NCBI GenBank assembly: GCA_030612385.1
Contig: JAUWNZ010000013.1
Coordinates: 1-12,728, forward strand
From: Pseudomonadota bacterium
GTDB taxonomy: Bacteria; Desulfobacterota; Syntrophia; Syntrophales; JADFWA01
Direction of reading: 5' to 3'
Length of the DNA stretch: 12,728 nt
Shown: positions 12,649 through 12,728 of the stretch, in pieces
Numbering within the stretch: position 1 is the first letter of the stretch
Layout of the letters: each line of letters opens with the position of its first letter
The notes under the pieces: model-generated
What the model saw: the letters and a program-made list of their open reading frames with translations, nothing else
Databases searched by the model: none
What the model was told of the DNA's origin: nothing
Translations under genes and position numbers: made by a program

Positions 12649-12697
12649 GTAACTACTCAGCCTACAACAGCTTCAGCCTGACTACCTGAGTAGTTAC
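12649..12697. repeat. 49-bp palindromic repeat unit of the same family
   Basis: GTAACTACTCAG (12649-12660) and CTGAGTAGTTAC (12686-12697) are exact inverted repeats. The right 27 bp (12671-12697) match 5648-5674 at 25 of 27 positions. It looks like two family ends placed almost back to back with no cargo. Confidence 0.85.
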
Positions 12698-12728
12698 GCC
12701 AGGTTTCATCCGAGCGTCTCTTCAGGTA

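Larger units (their letters stand above)
12378..12728. other. Repeat-filled region after the DegT-family gene
   Basis: These 351 bp to the window edge contain no gene. They hold degenerate heptamers (GGGTTCA, AGGTTGA near 12390; ACCACTG, AACAGTG, AACCCTG at 12414-12434), the 12497-12644 inverted-repeat element and the 12649-12697 palindrome. No terminator with a U-tract was found. Confidence 0.7.

Overview
The window looks like a moderate-GC Gram-negative chromosome. It carries a stand-alone LPS heptose adenylyltransferase (RfaE2 type), a DksA homologue with the acidic tip, PriA, a TrxB-like reductase and an anaplerotic or catabolic acyl-CoA carboxylase. Gene content and the repeat-rich intergenic style resemble Desulfobacterota/Syntrophales-type (former Deltaproteobacteria) genomes. 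That placement is an inference, not a measurement.

Layout: positions 1-3365 are a minus-strand block. It holds dppB-like and dppC-like ABC peptide-transporter permeases, followed by the N-terminal 427 codons of an acyl-CoA carboxylase carboxyltransferase that runs off the left edge. A divergent 323-bp region then leads into plus-strand genes: rsfS-comF (overlapping), rfaE2, a dksA-like gene, priA, a block of a TrxB-like flavoprotein, a thiamine-binding-type protein and an FmdB zinc ribbon, and finally a DegT/StrS-family aminotransferase that may be KdnA-like. Most plus-strand genes are housekeeping: ribosome silencing, replication restart, stringent-response cofactor, LPS core sugar activation, redox.

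The unusual content is between the genes. At least four stretches of about 150 bp (4745-4902, 5521-5674, 6295-6449, 12497-12644) start with GTAACTACTCAGG-like sequence and end with its reverse complement. Three of them begin at or within 35 bp of the stop codon of comF, rfaE2 and dksA, all in the same orientation relative to the gene; in rfaE2 the repeat encodes the last residues and the stop. Their interiors differ. Two hold opposed arrays of 7-bp tandem repeats, one holds CACAGATT-type repeats and one holds neither. A second repeat (2310-2387 and 4965-5041, about 90% identical) carries a strong palindrome and causes false N-terminal extensions of dppC and rfaE2. A third hairpin element sits between priA and trxB. 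I read these as a MITE/REP-like family placed at gene ends that has collected heptanucleotide repeats. No rRNA, tRNA, CRISPR array, transposase or complete mobile element was recognised.
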